A stretch of DNA of 64,000 nt, from contig NZ_JBAWKC010000003.1 in NCBI RefSeq assembly GCF_044003965.1, positions 372,001 through 436,000 on the forward strand, in the 5' to 3' direction. Below, piece by piece: positions 37,224-44,542 of the stretch. A model generated the notes under the pieces. That model was not told where the DNA came from. It was given only the letters and a program-made list of their open reading frames with translations, and searched no databases. A program made the position numbers and the translations under genes. Source of the stretch: Yeosuana aquiaggeris (GTDB lineage: Bacteria; Bacteroidota; Bacteroidia; Flavobacteriales; Flavobacteriaceae). Position 1 is the first letter of the stretch. Each line of letters starts with the position of its first letter.

Positions 37224-38291
37224 TTATTTTAAAATAGTATTTAAAATAGCTTTAATTCTATAGGTTTTATCATTAGGAGTAATACTTTTAATTGGTTCTA
37301 AGTCTAAAGAATTTTGTTTATTTTGTGTTTTTTGAAGGACGTATAAGATATCCTTATAAGGTGTTGATTTTAATGCTTCAGATTCTGAAATCATGTCCTC
37401 ATGAAGTTTTTCTCCAGGTCGGAGGCCAATAAACTCTATATTGTTTTGGATGTCATACCCAGAAAATTCTAGATAGCATGTGGCCAAATCAATGATTTTA
37501 ATGGGTTTTCCCATATTAAAAGTAAATAAGGCATGCTTCCAATGCGCTTCGTTTGAAATTTGCAAAATATGCTGGCAAGCCTTCAATTTATTAATAAAAT
37601 ATCGTGTAACCTCAGGACTCGTTACACTTAAAGGTCTTCCTAGTTCCAGTTGCTTTTTGAAAAGTGGTATTAAAGACCCATTGGACCCTATAATATTTCC
37701 AAATCTTGCAATTAGGAATTTTGTGCTGTTTTTTGAATTTAATTCCATTAAATAGCGTTCGCAAATGCATTTGGTCAACCCCATGATACTTATAGGATTC
37801 ACCGCTTTATCCGTTGAAATGAATACAAATTTCTTAGTCTTATTTATTAAGGCCAAATCTGCTAAAAACTTGGTTGCTAAAATATTTAATTTGACCGCTT
37901 CGTACGGATTGGCCTCCATCATAGGTACGTGTTTATAGGCTGCTGTATGAAATATCAGGCTAGGTTTAAATTCACTGAATAGTTCCAGCATAGAGGCTTC
38001 ATCTCTAATGTCTGTTAAGACAAAATGAACGTTTGGTGTTTCATGCGCTTCCAGTTCTTTTTGCAAATAGTAAAGCGGTGATTCGGCGTTATCAAGCAGA
38101 ATGAGGCTTTTAAACGGACAGTTTAAGATAAGTTTAGTAAGGCCGCTTCCAATGGTTCCTGCAGCTCCGGTAATTAATATAGTGTCCTCAGAAAAATCAA
38201 AATGAACGGATAGTAAGTCATTATTATCTTTTGTTACTAAGGAGCCATCCTCTAATAATTTTCTTATGTGATTAGAAATGTCCTTATCCAT
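37224..38291 (-). CDS. CapD-like SDR, UDP-sugar epimerase/dehydratase without membrane domain
   Basis: The 355-residue soluble SDR starts about where the catalytic domain of PglF/CapD starts: ILITGAAGTIGSGLTKLIL, IFHTAAYKHVPMMEANPYEA, FISTDKAVNPISIMGLTKC and GLRPGEKLHEDMI. It resembles the C-terminal half of the dehydratase at 29060-31012 but lacks the membrane helices and the first Rossmann domain, like FlaA1/PseB or CapE enzymes. It likely acts as a 4,6-dehydratase or 5-epimerase on UDP-GlcNAc. It precedes the initiating sugar phosphotransferase by about 100 bases on the same strand. Confidence 0.85.
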   Translation of the reverse strand: MDKDISNHIRKLLEDGSLVTKDNNDLLSVHFDFSEDTILITGAAGTIGSGLTKLILNCPFKSLILLDNAESPLYYLQKELEAHETPNVHFVLTDIRDEASMLELFSEFKPSLIFHTAAYKHVPMMEANPYEAVKLNILATKFLADLALINKTKKFVFISTDKAVNPISIMGLTKCICERYLMELNSKNSTKFLIARFGNIIGSNGSLIPLFKKQLELGRPLSVTSPEVTRYFINKLKACQHILQISNEAHWKHALFTFNMGKPIKIIDLATCYLEFSGYDIQNNIEFIGLRPGEKLHEDMISESEALKSTPYKDILYVLQKTQNKQNSLDLEPIKSITPNDKTYRIKAILNTILK

Positions 38292-38395
38292 AGATTTTGT
38301 TCGTTAAAAGGTAGATATAAAGGGGTGAATTGCTTATGCAAAATATAAAAAATAAGGTTCTAAGCCTAATGGAGGGTTCAGAAACTCAAAAACAG

Positions 38396-38989
38396 TTATT
38401 TCGTTAAAACTCTAAAGATGGTAATGATGATGAGTTTTAAATCAAACCAAAAGCTACTTTTCTCAATATATAGCTTGTTTAGTTTTAGTTTTTCAGGAAT
38501 AATAGACTCAATAAAATACGTCTCAGGGTCTTTTGCAGCTTTTAGAAGTTCTACTTCATTTCTGAATTCAATAGAGGCCAGACCGGTTATTCCCGGTCTT
38601 ACTGACAGGACACTCAAATCTTCTTTAGGATAATAATTAACATATTTTCGCAATTCTGGCCTGGGACCTACAAAACTCATATCGCCCAGTAAAATATTTA
38701 AAAGCTGAGGAAATTCATCAATTTTATAACGCCTTAAAAAATAGCCCACTTTAGTAATTCTGGAATCCTTATTCCCTAAGGTTAATAATCCTTTTTTATC
38801 AGATTCCATGTACATGGTCCTGAATTTAAAAATATTAAAATCTTGATTGTTTAGACCAACTCTGGGTTGTATAAATAAAATAGGGCCTTTGGAATCTAAT
38901 TTTATGATAATAGCCAAAACCACCAACACAGGAGCCAGTAAAATTAAACCTAAACAGGAAAAAACGATATCAAAAATCCGTTTGAGCAT
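38396..38989 (-). CDS. Initiating sugar-1-phosphate transferase (PglC/WcaJ C-terminal type)
   Basis: This roughly 197-residue monotopic phosphoglycosyltransferase begins MLKRIFDIVFSCLGLILLAP (single re-entrant membrane helix) and has KFRTMY, RRYKIDEFPQLLNILLGDMSFVGPRPEL, the conserved catalytic core with the Asp-Glu pair. It transfers a sugar-1-phosphate to undecaprenyl phosphate, starting repeat-unit synthesis. I chose the ATG at 38989 because homologues start at this residue and it lies 4 bases after the upstream stop; an ATG at 39010 would add seven residues and overlap the upstream gene. It is the only initiating transferase in the window, 11 kb from the main locus. Confidence 0.9.
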   Translation of the reverse strand: MLKRIFDIVFSCLGLILLAPVLVVLAIIIKLDSKGPILFIQPRVGLNNQDFNIFKFRTMYMESDKKGLLTLGNKDSRITKVGYFLRRYKIDEFPQLLNILLGDMSFVGPRPELRKYVNYYPKEDLSVLSVRPGITGLASIEFRNEVELLKAAKDPETYFIESIIPEKLKLNKLYIEKSSFWFDLKLIIITIFRVLTK

Positions 38990-38993
38990 AGGA

Positions 38994-39365
38994 TTAATCC
39001 AAAGAAACATTTAAGATGGTCGCAATACTGTCACAGTTTTGCACGGTCATCAGCATTTCTTTGTCTTTATATTCCCCTTCAATGGCATAAATGCCACATG
39101 GTTTTTCTCTGGGCGTACTTTTAGAGAAATTAACATCTCCTTTTTTTAGTAAATAGGATATAGTAGTTGAATCAATCTTATTGGTTGATAAATCATTAAG
39201 TATGGCTTCTGAAAAGATGATTTTTTTGGTGTTAATATTTTTTAAAACTCTGGCTTCAGGACCATAATCACAGGATACTTTTTTTCCATTTAAAAAAAAG
39301 GCTAATATGATCAAACCAATAGAGAAACCTCCAAGGTAATATCCAATACGTTGTAATAATGTCAT
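38994..39365 (-). CDS. Small single-pass membrane protein, unknown function
   Basis: The 123-residue protein has one N-terminal hydrophobic segment (IGYYLGGFSIGLIILAFFL, about residues 6-24) followed by a soluble domain with cysteines at VSCDYGP, KPCGIYAIEG and QNCDSIATI. It resembles a conserved flavobacterial family that I believe carries the DUF4258 label, often next to alanine dehydrogenase as here. It may be anchored with the domain in the periplasm. No function can be inferred. It lies 36 bases downstream of the alanine dehydrogenase gene. Confidence 0.75.
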   Translation of the reverse strand: MTLLQRIGYYLGGFSIGLIILAFFLNGKKVSCDYGPEARVLKNINTKKIIFSEAILNDLSTNKIDSTTISYLLKKGDVNFSKSTPREKPCGIYAIEGEYKDKEMLMTVQNCDSIATILNVSLD

Positions 39366-39401
39366 CTAAAAAATTAAAATTTTGAAATCTGTGTAAGAAG
39401 T

Positions 39402-40601
39402 TTAAAATATGAGTAAATTGATATCGCTGTATTTTAAATCAAACCATTCTCCTACGGATTTATTGGTTAAAATTCCGTGGTAAAAATACAACCCATTTTT
39501 TAAACCTTTATCAAATCTTAAAGAATTTTCAATACCACCATCATCTGCTATCTTGAGTAAGTAGGGTGTAAAGATGTTACTGATAGAAATAGAAGAGGTT
39601 CTGGAATACCTTGCAGGAATATTGGGCACACAATAATGAACCACACCATGTTTAACAAAGGTTGGATTTTTATGTGAGGTGACTTCACTTGTTTCAAAAC
39701 AACCTCCCATATCAATGCTGACATCAATGATAATAGCGCCATTTTTCATAGATTCAACCATCGTCTCAGTAACCACAATGGGTGATCTGTTGCTGCCTCT
39801 TACCGCACCAATAACCACATCACAGCGCTTCAAGGCTTTGGTTAAATTTTTAGGTTGTAGGGTAGAGGTAAACATTGGTCTTCCTAAATTGGTTTGAATG
39901 CGTCTCAATTTAGAAATGGAGTTATCAAAGATCTTTACACTCGCTCCTAATCCAATGGCACTTCTCGCAGCAAATTCTCCCACCGTGCCAGCTCCAATGA
40001 TCACCACTTCAATAGGTGGAACCCCACTAATATTACCAAACAATAAACCATTGCCTTCTGAACTGTTTGAAAGTAATTCTGAAGCTATCAAAGTACTTGC
40101 GGTTCCGGCTATTTCACTTAAGGACCTTACGGCAGGATATAATCCAGATTCATCTCTGATAAATTCAAAAGCGAGGGCTGTAATTCTTTTTGAAGCCAAG
40201 GCTTCAAAATATTTTTTGCTCTGCGTTTTTAATTGTAAGGCAGAAATAAGTATGGTTTGAGGGTTCAGTAATTTGATCTGTTCCAGGCTTGGCGGCTCCA
40301 CCTTCAATATCATAGGACAGGCATAGACTTTTGCGGCATCTTTAGTGATTTCAGCACCAGCCTCGCTATAATCAGAATCACTAAAATTAGCACCATTGCC
40401 GGCTCCAGATTCTAAAAGAACCTTATGTCCGTTACTGATCAAAGCAGAAACAGCATCAGGTGTTAAACAAACACGTTTTTCCTGAAAAGCGGTTTCTTTT
40501 GGAATTCCAATATATAATTCACCCTTACGCTTGAAAATCTCCAACATCTCTTCTTGTGGCAAGAGTTGTTGCTTAGTAAATGGTGACAGTGATTTAGACA
40601 T
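39402..40601 (-). CDS. ald: Alanine dehydrogenase
   Basis: The 399-residue NAD-dependent enzyme shows IGIPKETAFQEKRVCLTPDA at the substrate domain, VEVVIIGAGTVGEFAARSAI as the NAD-binding Rossmann motif (PPIEVVIIGAG), and IIDVSIDMGGCFETSEVTSH, a conserved AlaDH/PNT segment. It reversibly deaminates alanine to pyruvate and ammonia. The N-terminal ~30 residues are an extension beyond the canonical start, common in Bacteroidota versions. PNT alpha-subunit is the main alternative, but length and the MGGCFETS motif favour alanine dehydrogenase. Confidence 0.88.
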   Translation of the reverse strand: MSKSLSPFTKQQLLPQEEMLEIFKRKGELYIGIPKETAFQEKRVCLTPDAVSALISNGHKVLLESGAGNGANFSDSDYSEAGAEITKDAAKVYACPMILKVEPPSLEQIKLLNPQTILISALQLKTQSKKYFEALASKRITALAFEFIRDESGLYPAVRSLSEIAGTASTLIASELLSNSSEGNGLLFGNISGVPPIEVVIIGAGTVGEFAARSAIGLGASVKIFDNSISKLRRIQTNLGRPMFTSTLQPKNLTKALKRCDVVIGAVRGSNRSPIVVTETMVESMKNGAIIIDVSIDMGGCFETSEVTSHKNPTFVKHGVVHYCVPNIPARYSRTSSISISNIFTPYLLKIADDGGIENSLRFDKGLKNGLYFYHGILTNKSVGEWFDLKYSDINLLIF

Positions 40602-40727
40602 AATCTGTTTCGTTTAATAAAAAATCAAATTACAAATAAAATTTTGATTGTAGGAAGGGAATCTTAAAATATTGTTGATTAAATTCAATATAATTAACCG
40701 GTCAAATCTATAGAATATAATATCGAG

Positions 40728-40744
40728 TTACGGTTTTACCGTAA
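40728..40744 (+). promoter_or_regulatory. Palindromic operator upstream of the beta-barrel gene
   Basis: TTACGGTTTTACCGTAA is a perfect 7-base inverted repeat with a 3-base spacer. It lies 21 bases upstream of TAACTTTA (40766-40773), a one-mismatch -7 box, so it is centred near -44, an activator-like position. Fourteen of its bases recur at 43961-43974. Confidence 0.6.
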
Positions 40745-40789
40745 TAGTAATTATTTTCAAAGTCGTAACTTTACGTCTATTAATTTTTT

Positions 40790-43219
40790 ATGAATTTAAA
40801 GCTAATAGTTTCTCTCATTTTCTTGTTTTCTTTAACAAGTTTAGCTCAGCAATTATCTATTAATGGTGTTGTAAAGGATCAAAATAATCAACCTATTGCT
40901 TTTTGTAATGTAAGCTTAACTGAAGTAGAAAATAAAACTTCTGTATTAGGCACTACTACTAATGACGATGGTACCTTTATAATTGATAACCTAAAGCCCA
41001 TAGATTACCTGTTAAAAATTAGTTTTTTAGGATTTGAATCTTATCAGGATAGTATTAGCCTAAAGAATAATCTATCCATTGGAGCTATTATATTGAAGGA
41101 GCAAACTCAGAATTTAGATGGTGTGATTGTTATTGCAAAACGACCTACCATTAAACGCATGGTAGATCGAATTGTTTTTAATGTTGAAAATAGTACGCTT
41201 TCAAACAATAATGTATTAGATGTTTTAAAAAACACCCCCGGAGTATTAATTTTTAATGAAGATATTTTAGTAAAAAATAGTACTCCAACAATTTATATAA
41301 ATGATAGAAAAGTGCATTTGTCTTCCAATGAGGTGCAACAACTGTTAGAAGGCACTTCGGCGAGCAATGTTAAATCCATTGAAGTGATTACCAATCCTCC
41401 TGCAAAATATGAAGCAGAAGGTGGCGCTGTTATTAATATTATAACCAGTAAGAATATTGTGTCTGGATATAATGGAAGCATCTTTGGTAATTATAAACAA
41501 GGTGAACAATACCCTAAATACTCTGTTGGAACTAGTCATTTCTTTAAAACAGAAAAAGTTGATGCCTATATCAATTATGGAATTAGCCCAAGAAAAGATT
41601 ACAGACATGAAAATGAAAGCATCCATTTTATTGAAAACAATGCTGTTTCATCAAGTTGGGAAACAGATTTTAAAAGAACGAGAGAATCATCTAACCAAAC
41701 AGTCAATGCAAATATTGATTTTACTTTAGATGATTATAATAGTATTGGTATTTCTACTAATATGCTTATTTCTCCACGAGATAATAACAAAATTTCAGTA
41801 AATTCTTTAACTGAAGTTTTTGGTTCTAATTCAGTTTTAGATTCTACCTTTCTAACCAAAAATAGATTAGTTGATGAAACCTATAATTTAGGTTTTACGT
41901 TTGATTATGTTCATAAATTTAAAAGAGAAGGAGAAAAGCTATCTATTAATGCACATTATACAGATTATGATTTTTCAAGTTATCAAAATGTAGATACTGA
42001 TTATAGGTTTCCAGATGAATCATTGATTAGAACCAACAGGTTTCAAACATTTTCAAGCCAAGACATTAGCTTATTTACCGCACAATTGGATTATGAATTA
42101 CCAATAGATGAGTCTACTCAATTTGAGACAGGTTTTAAAATATCGAACATAGATTCTGAAAATATTATAAATCAGTTTACGTTTGTTAATGGTTCTAAAA
42201 TAGAAGATTTACAAAATTCGGACACCTTTTTATATGATGAAACAAATTATGCAGCCTATTTAAGTTATTCCAAAGATTTAGATCATTGGAACTTCAAATG
42301 GGGCTTAAGAGGTGAATTTACCAATATTCAAGGAAATTCTTTATCCACAACTGAGATTAATGAAAATGAATATTTAAAACTTTTTCCCTCTTTATATGTT
42401 CTTCATAGCCTTAACGAACACCATGATCTTTATTTTAATTACACAAAAAGAATTGATAGACCTAGGTATATAGAATTAAACCCTTTTAAATATTATTTAA
42501 ATGATAATTCTTATTCAATGGGAAACCCAAACTTGAAACCTGAAGTTGATGATGTTTTTACACTAGGCTATACCCTTAATAAAAAATACACGTTTGAGGC
42601 TTATTTTAGAAATGAAAATAATGCAACGCTTGAAATACAGTTTCAAGATAATGTTGAAAATATTTTGAAATACATTTATATAAATGTTGACAAGACTATA
42701 TCTTATGGATTGGATTTTACAACCTACACTAAGATTGCGACAGATTGGAACTTGTATGTTTTATCCTCTTTGTTTTATGACGAATTCCAATTTTCTAGTC
42801 AAGAAATTAATAATATTTTAGTAACTAACAATCAATGGTCGTTTTATTCCCAAATTATAAATTATTTTTCATTTCTAAAAGATAAAAGCTTAACTGCAGA
42901 TGTATCCTATTTATATGTAGCACCAATAGCTTATGGTTCGTCAGATGTTAGCAGTAGGCATGGGCTCGATATTAATTTAAAAAAGACCCTATGGAAAAAC
43001 AAAGCTTCTGTGAATATTGGAATATCAGATGCTTTTAATACTCAAAATTTCACACAGACCAGAAAATATTTAAATCAAGATACCTTTGTAAAAACAAGGT
43101 TTGAAAATCGTTTATTTACTTTCGGATTCAATTATAAATTTGGAAACACGCGTCTAAAAAATAATCAAAAAGATTTCGATTTAGAAGAAAGAGAACGCCT
43201 ACAATCAAAATCAAACTAA
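40790..43219 (+). CDS. Outer-membrane beta-barrel protein (TonB-receptor-like)
   Basis: The 809-residue protein has a signal peptide (MNLKLIVSLIFLFSLTSLAQ), a carboxypeptidase-regulatory-like domain (about 22-110, SINGVVKDQNNQPIAFCNVS), a plug-like domain (VDRIVFNVENSTLSNNNVLD to GGAVINIITSK) and a long beta-barrel rich in alternating aromatic strands, ending FGFNYKFGN. This is the OMP_b-brl family, related to TonB-dependent receptors but often of unknown substrate. Its stop abuts the stop of the convergent membrane protein gene. The upstream palindrome suggests inducible expression. Confidence 0.88.
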   Translation: MNLKLIVSLIFLFSLTSLAQQLSINGVVKDQNNQPIAFCNVSLTEVENKTSVLGTTTNDDGTFIIDNLKPIDYLLKISFLGFESYQDSISLKNNLSIGAIILKEQTQNLDGVIVIAKRPTIKRMVDRIVFNVENSTLSNNNVLDVLKNTPGVLIFNEDILVKNSTPTIYINDRKVHLSSNEVQQLLEGTSASNVKSIEVITNPPAKYEAEGGAVINIITSKNIVSGYNGSIFGNYKQGEQYPKYSVGTSHFFKTEKVDAYINYGISPRKDYRHENESIHFIENNAVSSSWETDFKRTRESSNQTVNANIDFTLDDYNSIGISTNMLISPRDNNKISVNSLTEVFGSNSVLDSTFLTKNRLVDETYNLGFTFDYVHKFKREGEKLSINAHYTDYDFSSYQNVDTDYRFPDESLIRTNRFQTFSSQDISLFTAQLDYELPIDESTQFETGFKISNIDSENIINQFTFVNGSKIEDLQNSDTFLYDETNYAAYLSYSKDLDHWNFKWGLRGEFTNIQGNSLSTTEINENEYLKLFPSLYVLHSLNEHHDLYFNYTKRIDRPRYIELNPFKYYLNDNSYSMGNPNLKPEVDDVFTLGYTLNKKYTFEAYFRNENNATLEIQFQDNVENILKYIYINVDKTISYGLDFTTYTKIATDWNLYVLSSLFYDEFQFSSQEINNILVTNNQWSFYSQIINYFSFLKDKSLTADVSYLYVAPIAYGSSDVSSRHGLDINLKKTLWKNKASVNIGISDAFNTQNFTQTRKYLNQDTFVKTRFENRLFTFGFNYKFGNTRLKNNQKDFDLEERERLQSKSN

Positions 43220-43765
43220 TTAAAAATATTGTTTTATTTTATCCCAAAAACCCTTAGGAGATATTTTTAGTTCGTCTTCTAATTCCTGCATCGTTTGGTT
43301 TGCAGTATGGACTTCATTAAAAATTCTGGCTCTTATTAAATAAATAGAAGGGATTATAACGATCATTATAGGTATCAAAAAGATGAGTTGATTAGTATCC
43401 ATAAATTCCGCATCCGCTTTTATAGTAATGAACATTTGATAAGCATACATAGTTATAGGCACCAATAATGCATGATACCACCAGTGACGACAGGTAAAAA
43501 ACCAAATTATCAATAAAAGTAAAGGAATTCCCTTGGAGGTAAGCACCCACATAGAAGTATAAGCACTTTCATAAAAACCACTATTATAAGAAAATAAAAA
43601 AGTGTGCCACACTTTTACATCTGGTACACTTTCATAAAGATAAAATAAATAGGGCGTCATTGCAATAATTGTAGCTATGATACTACCCACTATAATACTT
43701 TTCTTATCCTGCTGGAGGAACTTTAATTCTTGCTTTTTCAATTTTTGCGGTTTGACTTCCATCAT
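43220..43765 (-). CDS. Multi-pass membrane protein, unknown function
   Basis: The product of up to 181 residues has four hydrophobic segments (roughly residues 24-45, 75-90, 95-112 and 127-147) with the motif WWYHALLVPITMYAYQ and a cytoplasmic-looking tail ending PKGFWDKIKQYF. I recognise it as a conserved flavobacterial membrane protein of no known function. The ATG at 43765 lies inside the peptide gene 43704-43847, overlapping it by 62 bases in another frame. The true start could be lower, at a TTG or GTG codon before the first membrane segment, since the first ~20 residues are charged and low-complexity. Confidence 0.75.
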   Translation of the reverse strand: MMEVKPQKLKKQELKFLQQDKKSIIVGSIIATIIAMTPYLFYLYESVPDVKVWHTFLFSYNSGFYESAYTSMWVLTSKGIPLLLLIIWFFTCRHWWYHALLVPITMYAYQMFITIKADAEFMDTNQLIFLIPIMIVIIPSIYLIRARIFNEVHTANQTMQELEDELKISPKGFWDKIKQYF

Positions 43766-43847
43766 GGTTTATTGCATTAGCTACATAAGCTGTAAACAAC
43801 ATACCCCCGAAAATTGCAAGTGCAATTAAATACTTTTTAGTTTTCAT
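43704..43847 (-). CDS. Small secreted peptide, 47 residues
   Basis: On the minus strand an ATG at 43847 opens a 47-codon frame. The product starts MKTKKYLIALAIFGGMLF and continues TAYVANA, a textbook signal peptide with an A-x-A cleavage site, leaving a mature part of about 22 residues that ends IEKARIKVPPAG. A TAATTTTG promoter box lies at 43878-43885, 31 bases upstream, and a palindromic site is further upstream. Its 3' end overlaps the start of the membrane protein gene by 62 bases. I recall small flavobacterial exported peptides with a similar C-terminal K-I/V-P-x-G ending, but have no function for them. Confidence 0.7.
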   Translation of the reverse strand: MKTKKYLIALAIFGGMLFTAYVANAINHDGSQTAKIEKARIKVPPAG

Positions 43848-43877
43848 AATTATAAGGGATTAATTAATTAATTACCT

Positions 43878-43885
43878 CAAAATTA
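43878..43885 (-). promoter_or_regulatory. -7 box of the small-peptide operon
   Basis: The minus strand reads TAATTTTG here, an exact TAnnTTTG match 31 bases upstream of the peptide ATG. No -33 TTTG is visible, in keeping with activator dependence. Confidence 0.5.
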
Positions 43886-43956
43886 TAGAAAAGTATTGTG
43901 AAGAATTAGTTGAAATGTTAAAACTATGTTAAAAAACATGCTTTTTAAAAAATCAT

Positions 43957-43975
43957 GATGCGGTTTTACCGTAAC
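43957..43975 (-). promoter_or_regulatory. Second copy of the palindromic operator
   Basis: The plus strand reads GATGCGGTTTTACCGTAAC. Bases 43961-43974 are identical to the core and right arm of the palindrome at 40728-40744; the left arm has TG in place of TA. It lies 110 bases upstream of the peptide start. Confidence 0.5.
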
Positions 43976-44018
43976 CCTTCAAAATTCGGAGCTTTTTTAA
44001 TGTTATTTTACCATAAAC

Positions 44019-44447
44019 TTAGCAGGTTTGTTTGTTAAAATTGGGTTTAAAATTTAATTCTATAGACCTGGATTGATCCTTATTGATCACAATATCCAGT
44101 CTATTACTTTCCTCTGGAAGCATATCTTCTATAATCTCCGGCCATTCTATAATCACCCAGTGATTTGAATATAAATATTCTTCAATGCCAAAATTATAGG
44201 CTTCTTCTAAATTCTTTAATCTATACAGGTCAAAATGATAAATTTTATCATTTGCTGTTTTATATTCATTGACAATAGAAAAGGTTGGGCTGCTGGCTTC
44301 ATCAATACTACCCAGAGCTTTTGATAAGGCCTTAATTAAAGTCGTTTTACCAGACCCCATATCGCCATATACCAAAATTACTTTTGATGTTACATTTTGA
44401 AGTATTGTTTTAGCAATACCCTCAATATCTTTTAAAAAATAATCCAT
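44019..44447 (-). CDS. tsaE: tRNA threonylcarbamoyladenosine biosynthesis ATPase
   Basis: The 142-residue TsaE has the Walker A loop YGDMGSGKTTLIKAL (about residues 27-41), SSPTFSIVNEY (switch-like segment) and YHFDLYRLKNLEEAYNFGIEEYL, plus VIIEWPEII, the standard family core. It is the ATPase that supports the TsaB-TsaD complex in making t6A37 in ANN-decoding tRNAs. It lies about 95 bases downstream of porX, an arrangement I consider common in flavobacteria. Confidence 0.95.
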   Translation of the reverse strand: MDYFLKDIEGIAKTILQNVTSKVILVYGDMGSGKTTLIKALSKALGSIDEASSPTFSIVNEYKTANDKIYHFDLYRLKNLEEAYNFGIEEYLYSNHWVIIEWPEIIEDMLPEESNRLDIVINKDQSRSIELNFKPNFNKQTC

Positions 44448-44542
44448 TTCTATTACAAAAATTATAATGCAATATTATTAATAAAAATTGAGATAAACAA
44501 GAAAAAAGTGTATTTCATCGAGGTTTTTTGCATTACATGGAT

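Noticed and set aside
38990..39010. Upstream ATG for the PglC-like transferase
   Set aside because: The seven extra residues overlap the previous gene and homologues start at MLKRIFD; not excluded outright.
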